From contig NZ_NMQV01000005.1 of assembly GCF_002234375.1 (NCBI RefSeq), positions 1 through 64,000 of the forward strand: a stretch of 64,000 bases of DNA, given 5' to 3'. The position numbers and the translations under genes were made by a program. Below are positions 28,606 to 37,614 of this stretch, in pieces; position 1 is the first letter of the stretch, and each line of letters opens with the position of its first letter. The notes under the pieces are model-generated. The model searched no databases. It worked only from the letters and a program-made list of their open reading frames with translations, and was not told where the DNA came from. The DNA is from Pseudomonas fluvialis. Lineage in GTDB: Bacteria > Pseudomonadota > Gammaproteobacteria > Pseudomonadales > Pseudomonadaceae.

Positions 28606-29952
28606 CTAGTCGGCCGCCGGCAGGCGCAGCATCAGGCGCAGGCCCGCGCAGCCGTTTTCCGCCCACAGCGCACCACCCTGCAACTCGATATTGCGCCGGG
28701 CAATCGCCAGGCCCAGGCCATAGCCCTCACCTCCCGGGCGCTCGGCCTGGAGCCGGGTGAAAGGTCGGAAGATGCTTTCCAGGGCATCCACCGCCACGCC
28801 ACCGCCCTGATCTTCGATACACAGCAGCCAGTCGTCAGCCTGCCGCTCACCACTCAGGGTAACCTGCCCGTTATCCGGGGAATGGCGGATGGCGTTGCGC
28901 AGGATGTTCTCCAGCGCCTGGGCCAGGCTGTTGAGATGCCCCAGCACCTGGCAGCCCTCGGGCAACCGACAAGGCAGGCGTGCGGCCTGCCAACCACTTT
29001 CAAAACAGGCATCCTCGACCAGCACCTGCCACAACTCACGGAGCGACACGGCCTGCAGCGGCAACTGCGGGCGCTCGCTGTCCAGCCAGACCAGCTCCAG
29101 GGTGGCATCCACCAACTGCTGCATGCCCTGTACTTCGCGTTCCAGCCGCTGGCGCAAAGCATCCAGCTCGCCGGCAGCCTCGCCGGCCACACGCAGGCGA
29201 CTGAGCGGCGTACGCAGCTCGTGAGACAGATCACGCAGCAACTGGCGCTGGAAGTTCAGGCTGCCCTGCAGGCGTGCCGTCATATGATCGAAGGCGCGCG
29301 CCAACTCGCCCAGCTCGTCCTGGCGACGACTCAACGCCCGCGTTCCCCGCCAATCCAGACGGTTACCGCGCAAGGCATTGGCCTGGGCCTGCAACTGGCG
29401 CAGCGGCGCCAGTAGCAGACGATACAGCGCCACGCACAGCAGCAGGCTGAGCAACAGGGGTAACAAGCCATGGATCAGCCACTGCAACCAGGGGTTGAAC
29501 CCTTCGGGCAAAAAGCGCAGCGGCAACTGCATGACCAATCTGCCCTGCTCAGGCTGCTCGGCAAAGGGCAGGCTGAGATAGGGCAAGCCGCGTTGACGCG
29601 GACTCATCGGCCAATCGACGCCACGCAGAAAGGTCAGCTGCTGGTACTGCAGCGGGCTCAACGCCTGGCTGCCCAATGGCTGTAGATTCGCGCCCAGCAC
29701 ACTGGCCCAGCCGGCCTCCCGCTCGGCCAGCCGAGCCAGCCAGGCATCCACACCGGCCGGGCCGGACTGTTGCCAGGCCTGTTCGGCCTCAACGGCGTAC
29801 TGGCGTAGCTGCGCCTGCGCCTCCTCGTTTAGGTGAAAGGACTGCTGCGCCAGGCGCCCACCCCAGATCCAGCTCAGCCACACCACCAGCAGACAGAAGC
29901 TGGCCAGTAGCAGGGCCAGTCGCCAGAACAATGAATGTCGACCGGGAAGCAC
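28606..29952 (-). CDS. Two-component sensor histidine kinase, PirS/PfeS-like
   Basis: A 448-aa kinase. First membrane segment about 10-30, a periplasmic sensor region of about 130 residues without recognised domain, second membrane segment about 160-185, then HAMP, HisKA with the phospho-accepting His near residue 244 (DLSHELRTPLSRLR), and a HATPase domain with NILRNAIRHSP, EDQGGGV and GYGLGLAIARR. The start is a GTG at 29952, one base after the regulator stop. The location next to cysM and gacS matches pirS of P. aeruginosa, where PirRS controls the enterobactin-type receptor PirA, but no receptor gene is present, so the signal is unknown. Confidence 0.85.
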   Translation of the reverse strand: MLPGRHSLFWRLALLLASFCLLVVWLSWIWGGRLAQQSFHLNEEAQAQLRQYAVEAEQAWQQSGPAGVDAWLARLAEREAGWASVLGANLQPLGSQALSPLQYQQLTFLRGVDWPMSPRQRGLPYLSLPFAEQPEQGRLVMQLPLRFLPEGFNPWLQWLIHGLLPLLLSLLLCVALYRLLLAPLRQLQAQANALRGNRLDWRGTRALSRRQDELGELARAFDHMTARLQGSLNFQRQLLRDLSHELRTPLSRLRVAGEAAGELDALRQRLEREVQGMQQLVDATLELVWLDSERPQLPLQAVSLRELWQVLVEDACFESGWQAARLPCRLPEGCQVLGHLNSLAQALENILRNAIRHSPDNGQVTLSGERQADDWLLCIEDQGGGVAVDALESIFRPFTRLQAERPGGEGYGLGLAIARRNIELQGGALWAENGCAGLRLMLRLPAAD

Positions 29953-29953
29953 C

Positions 29954-30658
29954 TCAATGCACCTGGCTGCTGAACAGGTAGCCGCGTCCCCATACCGTTT
30001 GCAAGCGCTCGACGGGGTAGTCAAGGCGTGCCAGCTTGCGACGCACATGACTGACATGCATGTCCAGGCTGCGGTCATGCTGTGAATAGCTGCGCTGCAA
30101 GACCTGTTGGTAGAGGAAGGCCTTGCTCAGGACCTCGTCGGCATGCGCCAGCAACACCTCCAGCACACGGTACTCACTGGCCGTCAAACCCGCCCACTGC
30201 CCCTGGTAGCGCACATCGCCACGCTGTTCGTCGAGACACAGGCTGGCGTACTCGCTGCGTACTTGCCGGGTCTGGCGCTCGTAGGCGACCCGCCGCAACA
30301 CCGCGGCAATGCGCACGGCCATTTCCTCGAGGCTGAATGGCTTGGCCAGGTAGTCGTCGGCGCCCTGGCTGAAGCCGGCAATACGCTGCTGCTCAGCGCC
30401 CAGCGCCGACATCATGATCACCGGCACCGCACTGCGCTGCCGCAGGCTGGCAAGGAATGCCAGGCCGTCCTGCCCCGGCAGCAGGATATCCAGCAGCAGC
30501 AGGTCGAACGGCTGTGCGGCAAGACGCTGGCGCGCACTCTGGGTGTCCGCGCAATGCTCGACGGTAAATCCCCGGCGACGCAGGTCATCACACAGCGGAC
30601 CAGCCAACAGCGGGTCATCCTCAACCGCCAGAATGCGCGCAGTAGGAGACAGATTCAT
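29954..30658 (-). CDS. OmpR-family response regulator, PirR/PfeR-like
   Basis: A 234-aa regulator with receiver domain (acidic EDD near residues 13-15, phospho-acceptor Asp57 in LLDILLPGQDG, conserved Lys in YLAKPFS) and a winged-helix DNA-binding domain from about residue 130 (LTASEYRVLEVLLAHADEVLSK ... SHVRRKL). ATG at 30658 is chosen; TTTAGG lies about 8 bases upstream. Its stop lies one base before the kinase GTG, so the pair is coupled. Named by analogy with the P. aeruginosa locus; autoregulation through the repeat at 30659-30677 is possible. Confidence 0.87.
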   Translation of the reverse strand: MNLSPTARILAVEDDPLLAGPLCDDLRRRGFTVEHCADTQSARQRLAAQPFDLLLLDILLPGQDGLAFLASLRQRSAVPVIMMSALGAEQQRIAGFSQGADDYLAKPFSLEEMAVRIAAVLRRVAYERQTRQVRSEYASLCLDEQRGDVRYQGQWAGLTASEYRVLEVLLAHADEVLSKAFLYQQVLQRSYSQHDRSLDMHVSHVRRKLARLDYPVERLQTVWGRGYLFSSQVH

Positions 30659-30677
30659 ATGCAAACCTAAATGCAAA
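30659..30677 (-). repeat. ATGCAAA direct repeat at the regulator leader
   Basis: ATGCAAA occurs at 30659-30665 and 30671-30677 (period 12) and brackets the SD-like sequence of the response-regulator gene. It shares the core TTTGCAT with the phased repeat before bfrB at 8586-8616. It could be a short operator or a chance feature of an AT-rich leader. Confidence 0.35.
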
Positions 30678-30768
30678 TACTTTCAACTTATTTACTATGC
30701 CAAAAACCGCTGCAGATTCCTATGCACGGACTGGCTAAACTGCACCCAGACCTCAGGGAGTAGCTAAC

Positions 30769-33519
30769 GTGTTCAAGGATCTTGGCATCAAGGGCCGGGT
30801 AGTCATGCTGACCCTGCTGCCCAGTTGTCTGCTGGCATTGCTGCTGGGGGGATATTTCTCCTGGCTGCACTTCCAGCAGCTGCATGCGCAACTGCAGCAA
30901 CGCGGCAACCTGCTCGCCGAGCAGATCGCCCGCGACACTGCGCGCCCCTTGCAGCGTCAGGATTTGCCACGCCTGCAGGAAATCATCCAGCAGGCCTTGC
31001 AACAGGACGATGTCCGCGCCTTGCGCCTCAGCGATCCGCAGCGCATACCCTTGCTGCAAGCTGGCCCACGCCTGCAGCCCAGCCAGGCGCCGACCCAGGG
31101 CTGGCACAGGGTTGCCACCGGTAACGGCGAAGCCTGGCGTCTGTTGCTACCGATCCTCGATCAGCACCTGAGCATTACTCCGACACGGGGCGAGGAGCAG
31201 TTGCTGGGCTGGCTGGAACTGGAACTGTCCCAGGAGCGCGCCCTGCTGCTTGGCTATCGCCATCTGCTCGGCGCCTTGCTGTTCAGCCTCGCCGCCCTGC
31301 TCGGCGGCACCCTGCTGGCCCTGCGCCTGGGCCGCGCCATCGAGCAGCCGCTGCAACATATCCAGCAAGGCGTAGCACGCCTTAGCGAGGGCCATCTGGA
31401 TACCCGCCTGCCCCATCTGGGCAGCCATGACCTGGATGCCTTGGCCAGCGGCATCAACCGCATGGCGGAAAGCCTGCAGGACGCCCAGGAAGAGCTGTAC
31501 AACAGCATCGAGCAGGCCACCGAGGACGTCCGGCAGAATCTGGAAACCATCGAGATCCAGAACATCGAACTGGACCTGGCGCGCAAGGAAGCCCTGGAAA
31601 CCAGTCGCATCAAATCCGAATTCCTCGCCAACATGAGCCATGAGATACGCACTCCGCTCAACGCCATGCTCGGCTTCACCCAGCTCCTGCAAAAGAGCAG
31701 CCTGACGGCACGACAGCGCGACTACCTGGATACCATCGAGGAGTCGACCAACAACCTGCTGGCGATCATCAACGGCGTCCTCGACATCTCGAAGATCGAA
31801 GCCGGACGGCTGATCCTCGATAACAGCCCGTTCAACCTGCGCGATCTGATCCAGGACTGTCTCACCGTATTTGCCCCCAACGCGCATGCCAAGCATCTGG
31901 AACTGATCTGCCTGGTCTACCGCGACACTCCGCTGCACCTGCTCGGCGACTCGCTGCGCCTGCGCCAGGTACTCAGCAACCTGATCAGCAATGCCATCAA
32001 GTTCACCGAGCACGGTGACATCGTGGTTCGCGCCATGCTCGAAGACCTGCATGACGACCGTGCGCAATTGCGCATCAGCGTGCAGGACAGCGGTATCGGG
32101 GTGACCGAACAGGACCAGCAGCAGTTGTTCCGCGCCTTCAGCCAGGCCGACAACTCGCTGACTCGCCAGGCTGGCGGCAGCGGTCTGGGCCTGGCCATTT
32201 CCAAGCAACTGATCGAGCTGATGGGCGGTGAAATTGGCCTGGAAAGTGTTCCTGGCCAAGGTGCGGAGTTCTGGATCAGCCTCAGCCTGCCGTTGGCCCG
32301 TGCCGACGCCGAAGACCTTGCCGGACAACTGGCTGGACGCCGCAGCATCATGCTGGAAGCCCATCCATTGGCCGCCCAGGCGCTGCAACACCAACTGGAA
32401 GATTGTGGCCTGCAGGTACAGCTGGCCAGCAGCCTGACGGACCTGCTCGAACAGGTCGGCCGCGCCGCCAGCAGCGCCGAGCCCATCGCCTGCGCCGTCA
32501 TCGCCGCGCGCCTGGCCGAACTGCCGGCCAACCAGTTGGCCCGGCATGTCCAGCAACTGCGCCAGCTCAACTGCCAGACACTGGTCCTGTGCCCTACCAA
32601 CGAACAGGCCAGCTACCAGCAGCAGGTGGATGAGCAACTGCCGGTGCTGGGCAAACCACTGTGCACCAGCAAATTGCAGAAAACCCTGACCGCGCTGCTT
32701 ACCGGACATACCCCGGGCACCCAGCACGGCCCGCTGCTACCCGGCATCACCCTCGATGTACTGTGCGTCGATGACAATCCAGCCAACCTGCGCCTGGTGA
32801 AAACCCTGCTGGAAGACCTCGGCGTACGCGTCTGCGCGGTAGAGGGCGGCCAGCAGGCCGTGGACGCCTGCGCCCAGCAACACTTCGACCTGATCTTCAT
32901 GGACGTGCAGATGCCCGGCATGGATGGTCGGCAGGCCACGCAACTGATTCGCCAGCAGGAACAGCACAGCGGACGCAGCACGACCCCCATCGTCGCGCTG
33001 ACCGCGCACGCCCTGCATGATGAAAAGCGTCAGCTGCTGCAAAGCGGCATGGACGATTACCTGAGCAAACCGATCAGTACCCGACAACTTAGCCAGACCC
33101 TGCTCAAGTGGAGCAGCCAGCACCTCACGCACAGCGTGGTGCCGACCGACCAGCCACTGCCGAACCTCAGCGCACTGCCCCTGTTCGATGCCGAGGAAGG
33201 CCTGCGCCTGGCCGCCGGCAAGACCATGCTGGCCGCCGACATGCTCGACATGCTACTTGGCGGCCTGGCCGACGATCGCACAGCGATCCGCCAGGCGCGT
33301 GAGGACAATGCCCGCGAGCTGCTGCTGGAGCGCGTGCATCGCCTGCACGGCGCAACCCGCTATTGTGGCGTGCCGCAGTTACGCCAAGCCTGCCAGCACT
33401 GCGAAACCCTGCTCAAGCAGAATGCCCCGGAAAGCGGCGCCGCCCTGGATACCCTCGACCAGGCCATTGCGGCCCTGCTGGACAACGCCGGCCAACTGAG
33501 CTCACCACACCCTGCATGA
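30769..33519 (+). CDS. gacS: Hybrid sensor kinase GacS/BarA
   Basis: A 916-aa hybrid kinase that, with GacA, controls the Rsm small-RNA pathway for secondary metabolism and biofilm. Order: membrane helix (about 12-32), periplasmic region, second helix (about 160-185), HAMP, HisKA with His291 (NMSHEIRTPLNAML), HATPase (DSGIGV, GSGLGLAISKQ), receiver domain with Asp712 (FMDVQMPGMDG), and C-terminal HPt with His860 (LHGATR). All phosphorelay residues are intact. The GTG start is supported by CAGGGAG at 30754-30760. Divergent from the PirR-like gene; ldhA follows after 10 bases, as in Pseudomonas. Confidence 0.97.
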   Translation: MFKDLGIKGRVVMLTLLPSCLLALLLGGYFSWLHFQQLHAQLQQRGNLLAEQIARDTARPLQRQDLPRLQEIIQQALQQDDVRALRLSDPQRIPLLQAGPRLQPSQAPTQGWHRVATGNGEAWRLLLPILDQHLSITPTRGEEQLLGWLELELSQERALLLGYRHLLGALLFSLAALLGGTLLALRLGRAIEQPLQHIQQGVARLSEGHLDTRLPHLGSHDLDALASGINRMAESLQDAQEELYNSIEQATEDVRQNLETIEIQNIELDLARKEALETSRIKSEFLANMSHEIRTPLNAMLGFTQLLQKSSLTARQRDYLDTIEESTNNLLAIINGVLDISKIEAGRLILDNSPFNLRDLIQDCLTVFAPNAHAKHLELICLVYRDTPLHLLGDSLRLRQVLSNLISNAIKFTEHGDIVVRAMLEDLHDDRAQLRISVQDSGIGVTEQDQQQLFRAFSQADNSLTRQAGGSGLGLAISKQLIELMGGEIGLESVPGQGAEFWISLSLPLARADAEDLAGQLAGRRSIMLEAHPLAAQALQHQLEDCGLQVQLASSLTDLLEQVGRAASSAEPIACAVIAARLAELPANQLARHVQQLRQLNCQTLVLCPTNEQASYQQQVDEQLPVLGKPLCTSKLQKTLTALLTGHTPGTQHGPLLPGITLDVLCVDDNPANLRLVKTLLEDLGVRVCAVEGGQQAVDACAQQHFDLIFMDVQMPGMDGRQATQLIRQQEQHSGRSTTPIVALTAHALHDEKRQLLQSGMDDYLSKPISTRQLSQTLLKWSSQHLTHSVVPTDQPLPNLSALPLFDAEEGLRLAAGKTMLAADMLDMLLGGLADDRTAIRQAREDNARELLLERVHRLHGATRYCGVPQLRQACQHCETLLKQNAPESGAALDTLDQAIAALLDNAGQLSSPHPA

Positions 33520-33529
33520 GGCAACCACC

Positions 33530-34519
33530 ATGCGCGTCATTCTGTTCAGCAGCCAGGCTTACGACCAGGCCAGCTTTACCGCCGCCGAAGCGGACAGTGG
33601 ACTGCAACTGCACTTTCACAGCGGCCGCCTGGATGCCAGCACCGCGGCCCTGGCCCAAGGCTACGAGGTGGTCTGCCCATTCATCAACGACCAGCTCGAC
33701 GCCACGGTGCTTACCCAGCTGCACGCCGGGGGCACACGACTGATCGCCCTGCGCTCGGCAGGCTACAACCATGTCGACCTGGTCGCAGCGCAGCGCCTGG
33801 GGCTCTGCGTGGTGCGCGTGCCGGCCTATTCGCCACACGCCGTGGCCGAGCATGCCCTGGCCCTGATCCTGGCACTCAACCGGCATGTCCACCGCGCCTA
33901 CAACCGCACCCGCGAGGGCGACTTCAGCCTGCATGGGCTGATTGGCTTCGACATCGCCGGCAAGACCGTGGGCATCGTCGGCTGCGGACAGATCGGCCTG
34001 GTGTTTGCCCGTTTGATGCAGGGCTTCGGCTGCCAGCTGCTGGCTTTCGACCCCCAGCCCGACCCCGCCTTCACCGTGCTGGGCGGGCGTTACGTGGCAC
34101 TTGATGAGCTATTTGCCGACAGCGACATCATCAGCCTGCACTGCCCGCTCAACACGCACAGCCATCACCTGGTCGACGCTGCACGCCTGGCGCGCATGAA
34201 GCGCGGCGCCATGCTGATCAACACCGGACGCGGCGCACTGATCGATACCCCGGCACTGATCGGCGCCCTGAAAAGTGGCCAACTTGGCTATCTGGGCCTG
34301 GATGTCTACGAGGAGGAAGCCCAGCTGTTCTTCGCCGACCGCTCCGATCTGCCGCTGCAGGACGACGTGCTGGCACGCCTGCTGACGTTCCCCAACGTGA
34401 TCATCACGGCACACCAGGCTTTTCTCACCCACGAAGCGCTGGCAGCCATTGCCCGTACCACGCTGGACAACATCCGCCACTGGCAGGCCGGCCAGCCGCG
34501 CAACCAGGTGCAGGCCTGA
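33530..34519 (+). CDS. ldhA: D-lactate dehydrogenase (fermentative)
   Basis: A 329-aa NAD-dependent enzyme reducing pyruvate to D-lactate. The Rossmann motif is VGIVGCGQIGLVFARL (near 146-161); the catalytic triad is represented by LRSAGYNHVD (Arg side missing elsewhere), the Arg in NTGRGALID, Glu in LDVYEEE, and the His in ITAHQAFLT. Length matches LdhA (about 329). It follows gacS by 10 bases. Useful for redox balance at low oxygen, in keeping with other genes of this window. Confidence 0.95.
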   Translation: MRVILFSSQAYDQASFTAAEADSGLQLHFHSGRLDASTAALAQGYEVVCPFINDQLDATVLTQLHAGGTRLIALRSAGYNHVDLVAAQRLGLCVVRVPAYSPHAVAEHALALILALNRHVHRAYNRTREGDFSLHGLIGFDIAGKTVGIVGCGQIGLVFARLMQGFGCQLLAFDPQPDPAFTVLGGRYVALDELFADSDIISLHCPLNTHSHHLVDAARLARMKRGAMLINTGRGALIDTPALIGALKSGQLGYLGLDVYEEEAQLFFADRSDLPLQDDVLARLLTFPNVIITAHQAFLTHEALAAIARTTLDNIRHWQAGQPRNQVQA

Positions 34520-34598
34520 AAGCCTATTTGTCGCTTGGCAGGGCGCGGACAGGCCACTAGCATCTGTGTCTTTCCCGCCGCCCGGACCCACCTGCGCC

Positions 34599-35039
34599 AT
34601 GGCCGAACACGATTTTCGCTACAGCCTGCTTTCTCCCCAGCACACTCTGACCGAGTGCCGTGCCCTGTCCCCTGGGCACTACCAGGTCACCGGCAACGGC
34701 GGCTCGATCCAGGCCGGCGATACCCTGCTGGTCACGCTCAAGGGCAGTCGTGAGCTGTTCATGCGCCTGCAAGTGGAAAAAGTGCGCCACCTGATCAACC
34801 CGCCCGGACAGTGGCTGGCGGTAACCCGCGGGCCGTCCTTCCGCGAATTGGCTATCCTCAACTGGCAGGTACATTGCGACAGCTGCCAGCGCGTCCTCGA
34901 TTTCGAATTTGCCGTGGATGCCAGCCTTGGCGAAGCGGCACGCCCCACCGCCGCCAACGCACGCCTGGCCGAACTGGGCTGGCACAGCCAGCAACAACAG
35001 CACCTGTGCCCTGCCTGCCACACGGAGAACCACGCATGA
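34599..35039 (+). CDS. Conserved hypothetical protein with two CxxC pairs
   Basis: A 146-aa soluble protein. The N-terminal 100 residues look like a beta-rich domain (HYQVTGNGGSIQAGDTLLVTLK). A CDSC near residue 89-92 and a CPAC near 138-141 could form one zinc ribbon. A neighbouring hypothetical protein occupies the same place after ldhA in P. aeruginosa. The ATG at 34599 is the first methionine consistent with the domain; there is no strong SD. Its stop overlaps the start of the next gene by 4 bases. Confidence 0.8.
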   Translation: MAEHDFRYSLLSPQHTLTECRALSPGHYQVTGNGGSIQAGDTLLVTLKGSRELFMRLQVEKVRHLINPPGQWLAVTRGPSFRELAILNWQVHCDSCQRVLDFEFAVDASLGEAARPTAANARLAELGWHSQQQQHLCPACHTENHA

Positions 35040-35440
35040 GCCGTCATTTCGCCTGCCTACTGGCCGTCGCCCTGCTCGGCGGTTGCGCCAGTCAACCCGA
35101 TGGCCTGCCCGAAGAGCGCGCCCTGCGCGTGGAATGGATCGGCGAGCGACCACTGATTGATCGCAGCCACCTGACCATTACCCTGGGTGCCGATGGCCGC
35201 GCCTATGGCACCGCAGGCTGCAACCACTGGTTCGCCAGCTACCAGCTGCACGGTCAGCACCTGCGTTTTGCGCAGCCCGGAAGCACGCGCAAGCTCTGCG
35301 CGCCGGCATTGATGGAACAGGAACAGCGCTTTCTGGAAGCCCTGAGCCAAGTCGAACGCTGGGATATCTCGCCGATCGAGCAAATCCGCCTGTGGCCGGC
35401 CAACGGCAAGCCGATCCGCCTATGGCCCGAACGCTCCTGA
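35036..35440 (+). CDS. META/HslJ-domain lipoprotein
   Basis: A 134-aa predicted outer-membrane-directed lipoprotein with the lipobox LLGGC (Cys17). The mature domain has the META/HslJ pattern: WIGERPLIDRSHLTITLGADGRAYGTAGCNHWFASY and RKLCAPALMEQEQRFLEAL. HslJ-type proteins are heat-induced and linked to novobiocin resistance in E. coli; function here is not known. Coupled by ATGA overlap to the CxxC protein; converges with dinB after 13 bases. Confidence 0.87.
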   Translation: MSRHFACLLAVALLGGCASQPDGLPEERALRVEWIGERPLIDRSHLTITLGADGRAYGTAGCNHWFASYQLHGQHLRFAQPGSTRKLCAPALMEQEQRFLEALSQVERWDISPIEQIRLWPANGKPIRLWPERS

Positions 35441-35453
35441 AAGCACAACCCGC

Positions 35454-36503
35454 CTAGAACAGCTCCAGCTGCTGCAAACGTGTGCTCCGGTCAACCAGCC
35501 GCATACCCAGGCCCAGCAGCCGCACCGGCTTGTTGCCCCGGGCAAAGGCCGCGTTGAGGAGCAGCTCATAGCTCTGCGCATCGTGTCCGGCCCCGGCCTG
35601 CTCCAGAGTAGTCTGGGTAAAGTCGTGAAACTTCACTTTGACGAACGGCTTGCCGGCCAGATAGCGGCTGTCCAGCCGGGCCATGCGTCGCTGCAAGCTT
35701 TCCAGCAGTGCCGGCAGCTGCGCCAGGCAACTGCTAAGGTCGGGCAGATCCTTGTCAAAGGTATGTTCGACACTCACCGACTGACGCGCGCTGTCCGCCT
35801 GCACCGGTCGCTCGTCGCGGCCACGCGCCAATTGGTAGAGACGCTCGCCAAAACGCCCGAACTCGCGCAGCAAATCCAGACGCGACCACTCCTGCAGGTC
35901 GGCACAAGTTTGCAAGCCAAGGCGCGCCATGCGCTCCGCGGTGACCTTGCCCACGCCATGCAGTTTGGCCACCGGCAAGGTCGCGACAAAGTCGGCCACC
36001 TGCTCTGGCGTAATCACGAACAGTCCGTCGGGCTTGCGCCAGTCGCTGGCAATCTTGGCCAGAAACTTGTTCGGCGCCACGCCCGCCGACACGGTGATCT
36101 GCAACTGGCTGCGAATGCGCTGACGCATCTCCTCGGCCATGCGCGTGGCACTGCCGGCACAATGCGGACTGTCACTGACGTCCAGATAGGCCTCATCCAG
36201 CGACAGCGGCTCGATCAGTTCGCTGTAATCACGCAGGATGGTGTGTATTTCCTGCGACACAGCCTTGTAGACGTCCATGCGCGGCTTGACGATCTGCAGG
36301 TCCGGGCACAGCTTGAGCGCCTGCGCGCTGGACATGGCCGAGCGCACCCCCCAGGCGCGCGCCTCGTAATTGCAGGTAGCAATCACCCCGCGACGCTCCG
36401 CAGGACCACCTACGGCCAGCGGCCGACCACGCAAGACAGGATCGTCGCGCATCTCGATGGCAGCGTAAAAACAGTCGCAGTCAACGTGAATGATCTTGCG
36501 CAC
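35454..36503 (-). CDS. dinB: DNA polymerase IV
   Basis: A 349-aa Y-family translesion polymerase. Catalytic acidic residues lie in HVDCDCFYAAIEMRDD (near 5-20) and SLDEAYLDVS (near 100). The steric-gate region YEARAWGVRSAMS is present, as are the helix-hairpin-helix thumb motif KLHGVGKVTAERMARLG and the little-finger domain; the C-terminal QQLELF is a clamp-binding motif. The GTG start at 36503 has a perfect AGGAGG and yields the usual Pseudomonas length of 349 aa. Confidence 0.97.
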   Translation of the reverse strand: MRKIIHVDCDCFYAAIEMRDDPVLRGRPLAVGGPAERRGVIATCNYEARAWGVRSAMSSAQALKLCPDLQIVKPRMDVYKAVSQEIHTILRDYSELIEPLSLDEAYLDVSDSPHCAGSATRMAEEMRQRIRSQLQITVSAGVAPNKFLAKIASDWRKPDGLFVITPEQVADFVATLPVAKLHGVGKVTAERMARLGLQTCADLQEWSRLDLLREFGRFGERLYQLARGRDERPVQADSARQSVSVEHTFDKDLPDLSSCLAQLPALLESLQRRMARLDSRYLAGKPFVKVKFHDFTQTTLEQAGAGHDAQSYELLLNAAFARGNKPVRLLGLGMRLVDRSTRLQQLELF

Positions 36504-36616
36504 AGCGCCTCCTGCAAAACGCCACAGGCCAGGCATGGCGCGGCCTGGCGGAAGCTCAGTGTATCACTGGCAGCAGCTAAGCCTCTGAACAAAATAGCTT
36601 TTTTCACAAGAACAGG

Positions 36617-36644
36617 TTGACAGAGCGCCGCCTGTACGTAGAAT
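36617..36644 (+). promoter_or_regulatory. Sigma-70 promoter of the first tRNA-fMet
   Basis: TTGACA (36617-36622), 16-base spacer, TAGAAT (36639-36644). The tRNA begins at 36651, so transcription should start at or very near its 5' end. Confidence 0.85.
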
Positions 36645-36650
36645 GGCCGG

Positions 36651-36727
<77 letters not shown>

Positions 36728-36737
36728 GTTTTCTCGG

Positions 36738-36765
36738 AAAGCCACTCTTCGGAGTGGCTTTTTCG
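36738..36765 (+). terminator. Terminator of tRNA-fMet copy 1
   Basis: AAAGCCACTC, a TTCG tetraloop, GAGTGGCTTT and a T run: a perfect 10-bp stem 11 bases after the tRNA. Confidence 0.92.
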
Positions 36766-36811
36766 TTTTCGCGTTCTTGATTCAATCAATTTATCAATTC
36801 GCAAATATCGA

Positions 36812-36839
36812 TTGACAAAGCACACGCAATCGATAGAAT
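36812..36839 (+). promoter_or_regulatory. Sigma-70 promoter of the second tRNA-fMet
   Basis: TTGACA (36812-36817), 16-base spacer, TAGAAT (36834-36839), the same elements and spacing as for copy 1, in an AT-rich upstream stretch that may act as an UP element. Confidence 0.87.
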
Positions 36840-36845
36840 GGCCGC

Positions 36846-36922
<77 letters not shown>

Positions 36923-36930
36923 GTTTAGTG

Positions 36931-36969
36931 CCAGGCCCTGACTGCAACCCAGTCAGGGCCTGGTTTTTT
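36931..36969 (+). terminator. Terminator of tRNA-fMet copy 2
   Basis: CCAGGCCCTGACT, a 7-base loop, AGTCAGGGCCTGG and a T6 run: a perfect 13-bp stem. Confidence 0.95.
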
Positions 36970-37320
36970 ATTGAACCTTGAAAAGCGTGCACTGCCCGCC
37001 TGGTTCATCTCACTTCGCCGATGCGCGATCTTCGCCCAGCCAGTTGCTTGCACAGCGCTGGACGAATCCGCAGCCGCCAGCCAGGACCTTGCCTGGTCGC
37101 GGCCAGCCTGTCACGCAACTGACGCATCGCGCTGCTAGCGTTCCTCTCACGCACAACACAGGCCCAGGCCCGACGTGCCGCACAGGGACCCGCCGGAAAG
37201 GCTCCATCCGGGAACTTTTCCGCCACCCACCGCTCCGACAAGGACTATCCGGCTCACCTCGCCGGTTCGGACGGAACAATCGCGACCACAAGTCGCCTTG
37301 CACTCTTAAAGGAATACCGC
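36970..37320. other. Intergenic region, no gene recognised
   Basis: About 350 bases between the tRNA terminator and the small gene at 37321. Open frames exist but show Pro/Arg-rich compositions typical of non-coding GC-rich DNA. The final 25 bases supply AAAGGA as SD for the next gene. No promoter or RNA could be defined. Confidence 0.6.
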
Positions 37321-37548
37321 ATGTCTATCCAACAACAAGCACAACGTGCCATCCATACCCTGCACCAGGCCTTCGCCCCCATGCAGTGCCTGATCGCCGC
37401 ACAAAGCCGCAAGGGCAGCTTCAGCTTCACACTGCTCGACGCCCAGGGCGTGGCCCGCCGCAGCGAGCGCCTCTACCCCGAGCACTTTGCCGACCAGCAA
37501 CGTCTGCAGGCCGTGATTGAACGGACCCGCCAGTCGCTGCGCGCCTGA
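37321..37548 (+). CDS. Small conserved protein, DUF3509-like (75 aa)
   Basis: A 75-aa soluble protein with clear SD (AAAGGA) and ATG. The pattern, an N-terminal helix with FAPMQCLIAA, a strand pair around GSFSFTLLDAQGVARRS, and a C-terminal helix with RLQAVIERTRQSL, recalls the DUF3509 proteins found widely in Pseudomonas. This assignment is by overall pattern only and no function is known. The next gene, a cytochrome b561, starts 66 bases on. Confidence 0.7.
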   Translation: MSIQQQAQRAIHTLHQAFAPMQCLIAAQSRKGSFSFTLLDAQGVARRSERLYPEHFADQQRLQAVIERTRQSLRA

Positions 37549-37614
37549 GCATCCGTTAAGCCTCAGTTAAGCCAGCTCGACTAAGCTGGGAACACCCCTC
37601 CCGAGGATTGTCCC

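Noticed and set aside
31147..32727. 526-codon open frame antisense to gacS
   Set aside because: Shadow frame; Gln/Ala/Val-rich, no domain, inside a conserved kinase gene.
36777..36789. TTGATTCAATCAA palindrome resembling an Anr site
   Set aside because: The spacer is 3 rather than 4 bases, and the position upstream of a tRNA promoter gives no anaerobic context.
36978..37520. 180-codon open frame covering the gap after the tRNAs
   Set aside because: Pro/Arg-rich, runs out of frame through the well-supported 75-aa gene at 37321, no SD.
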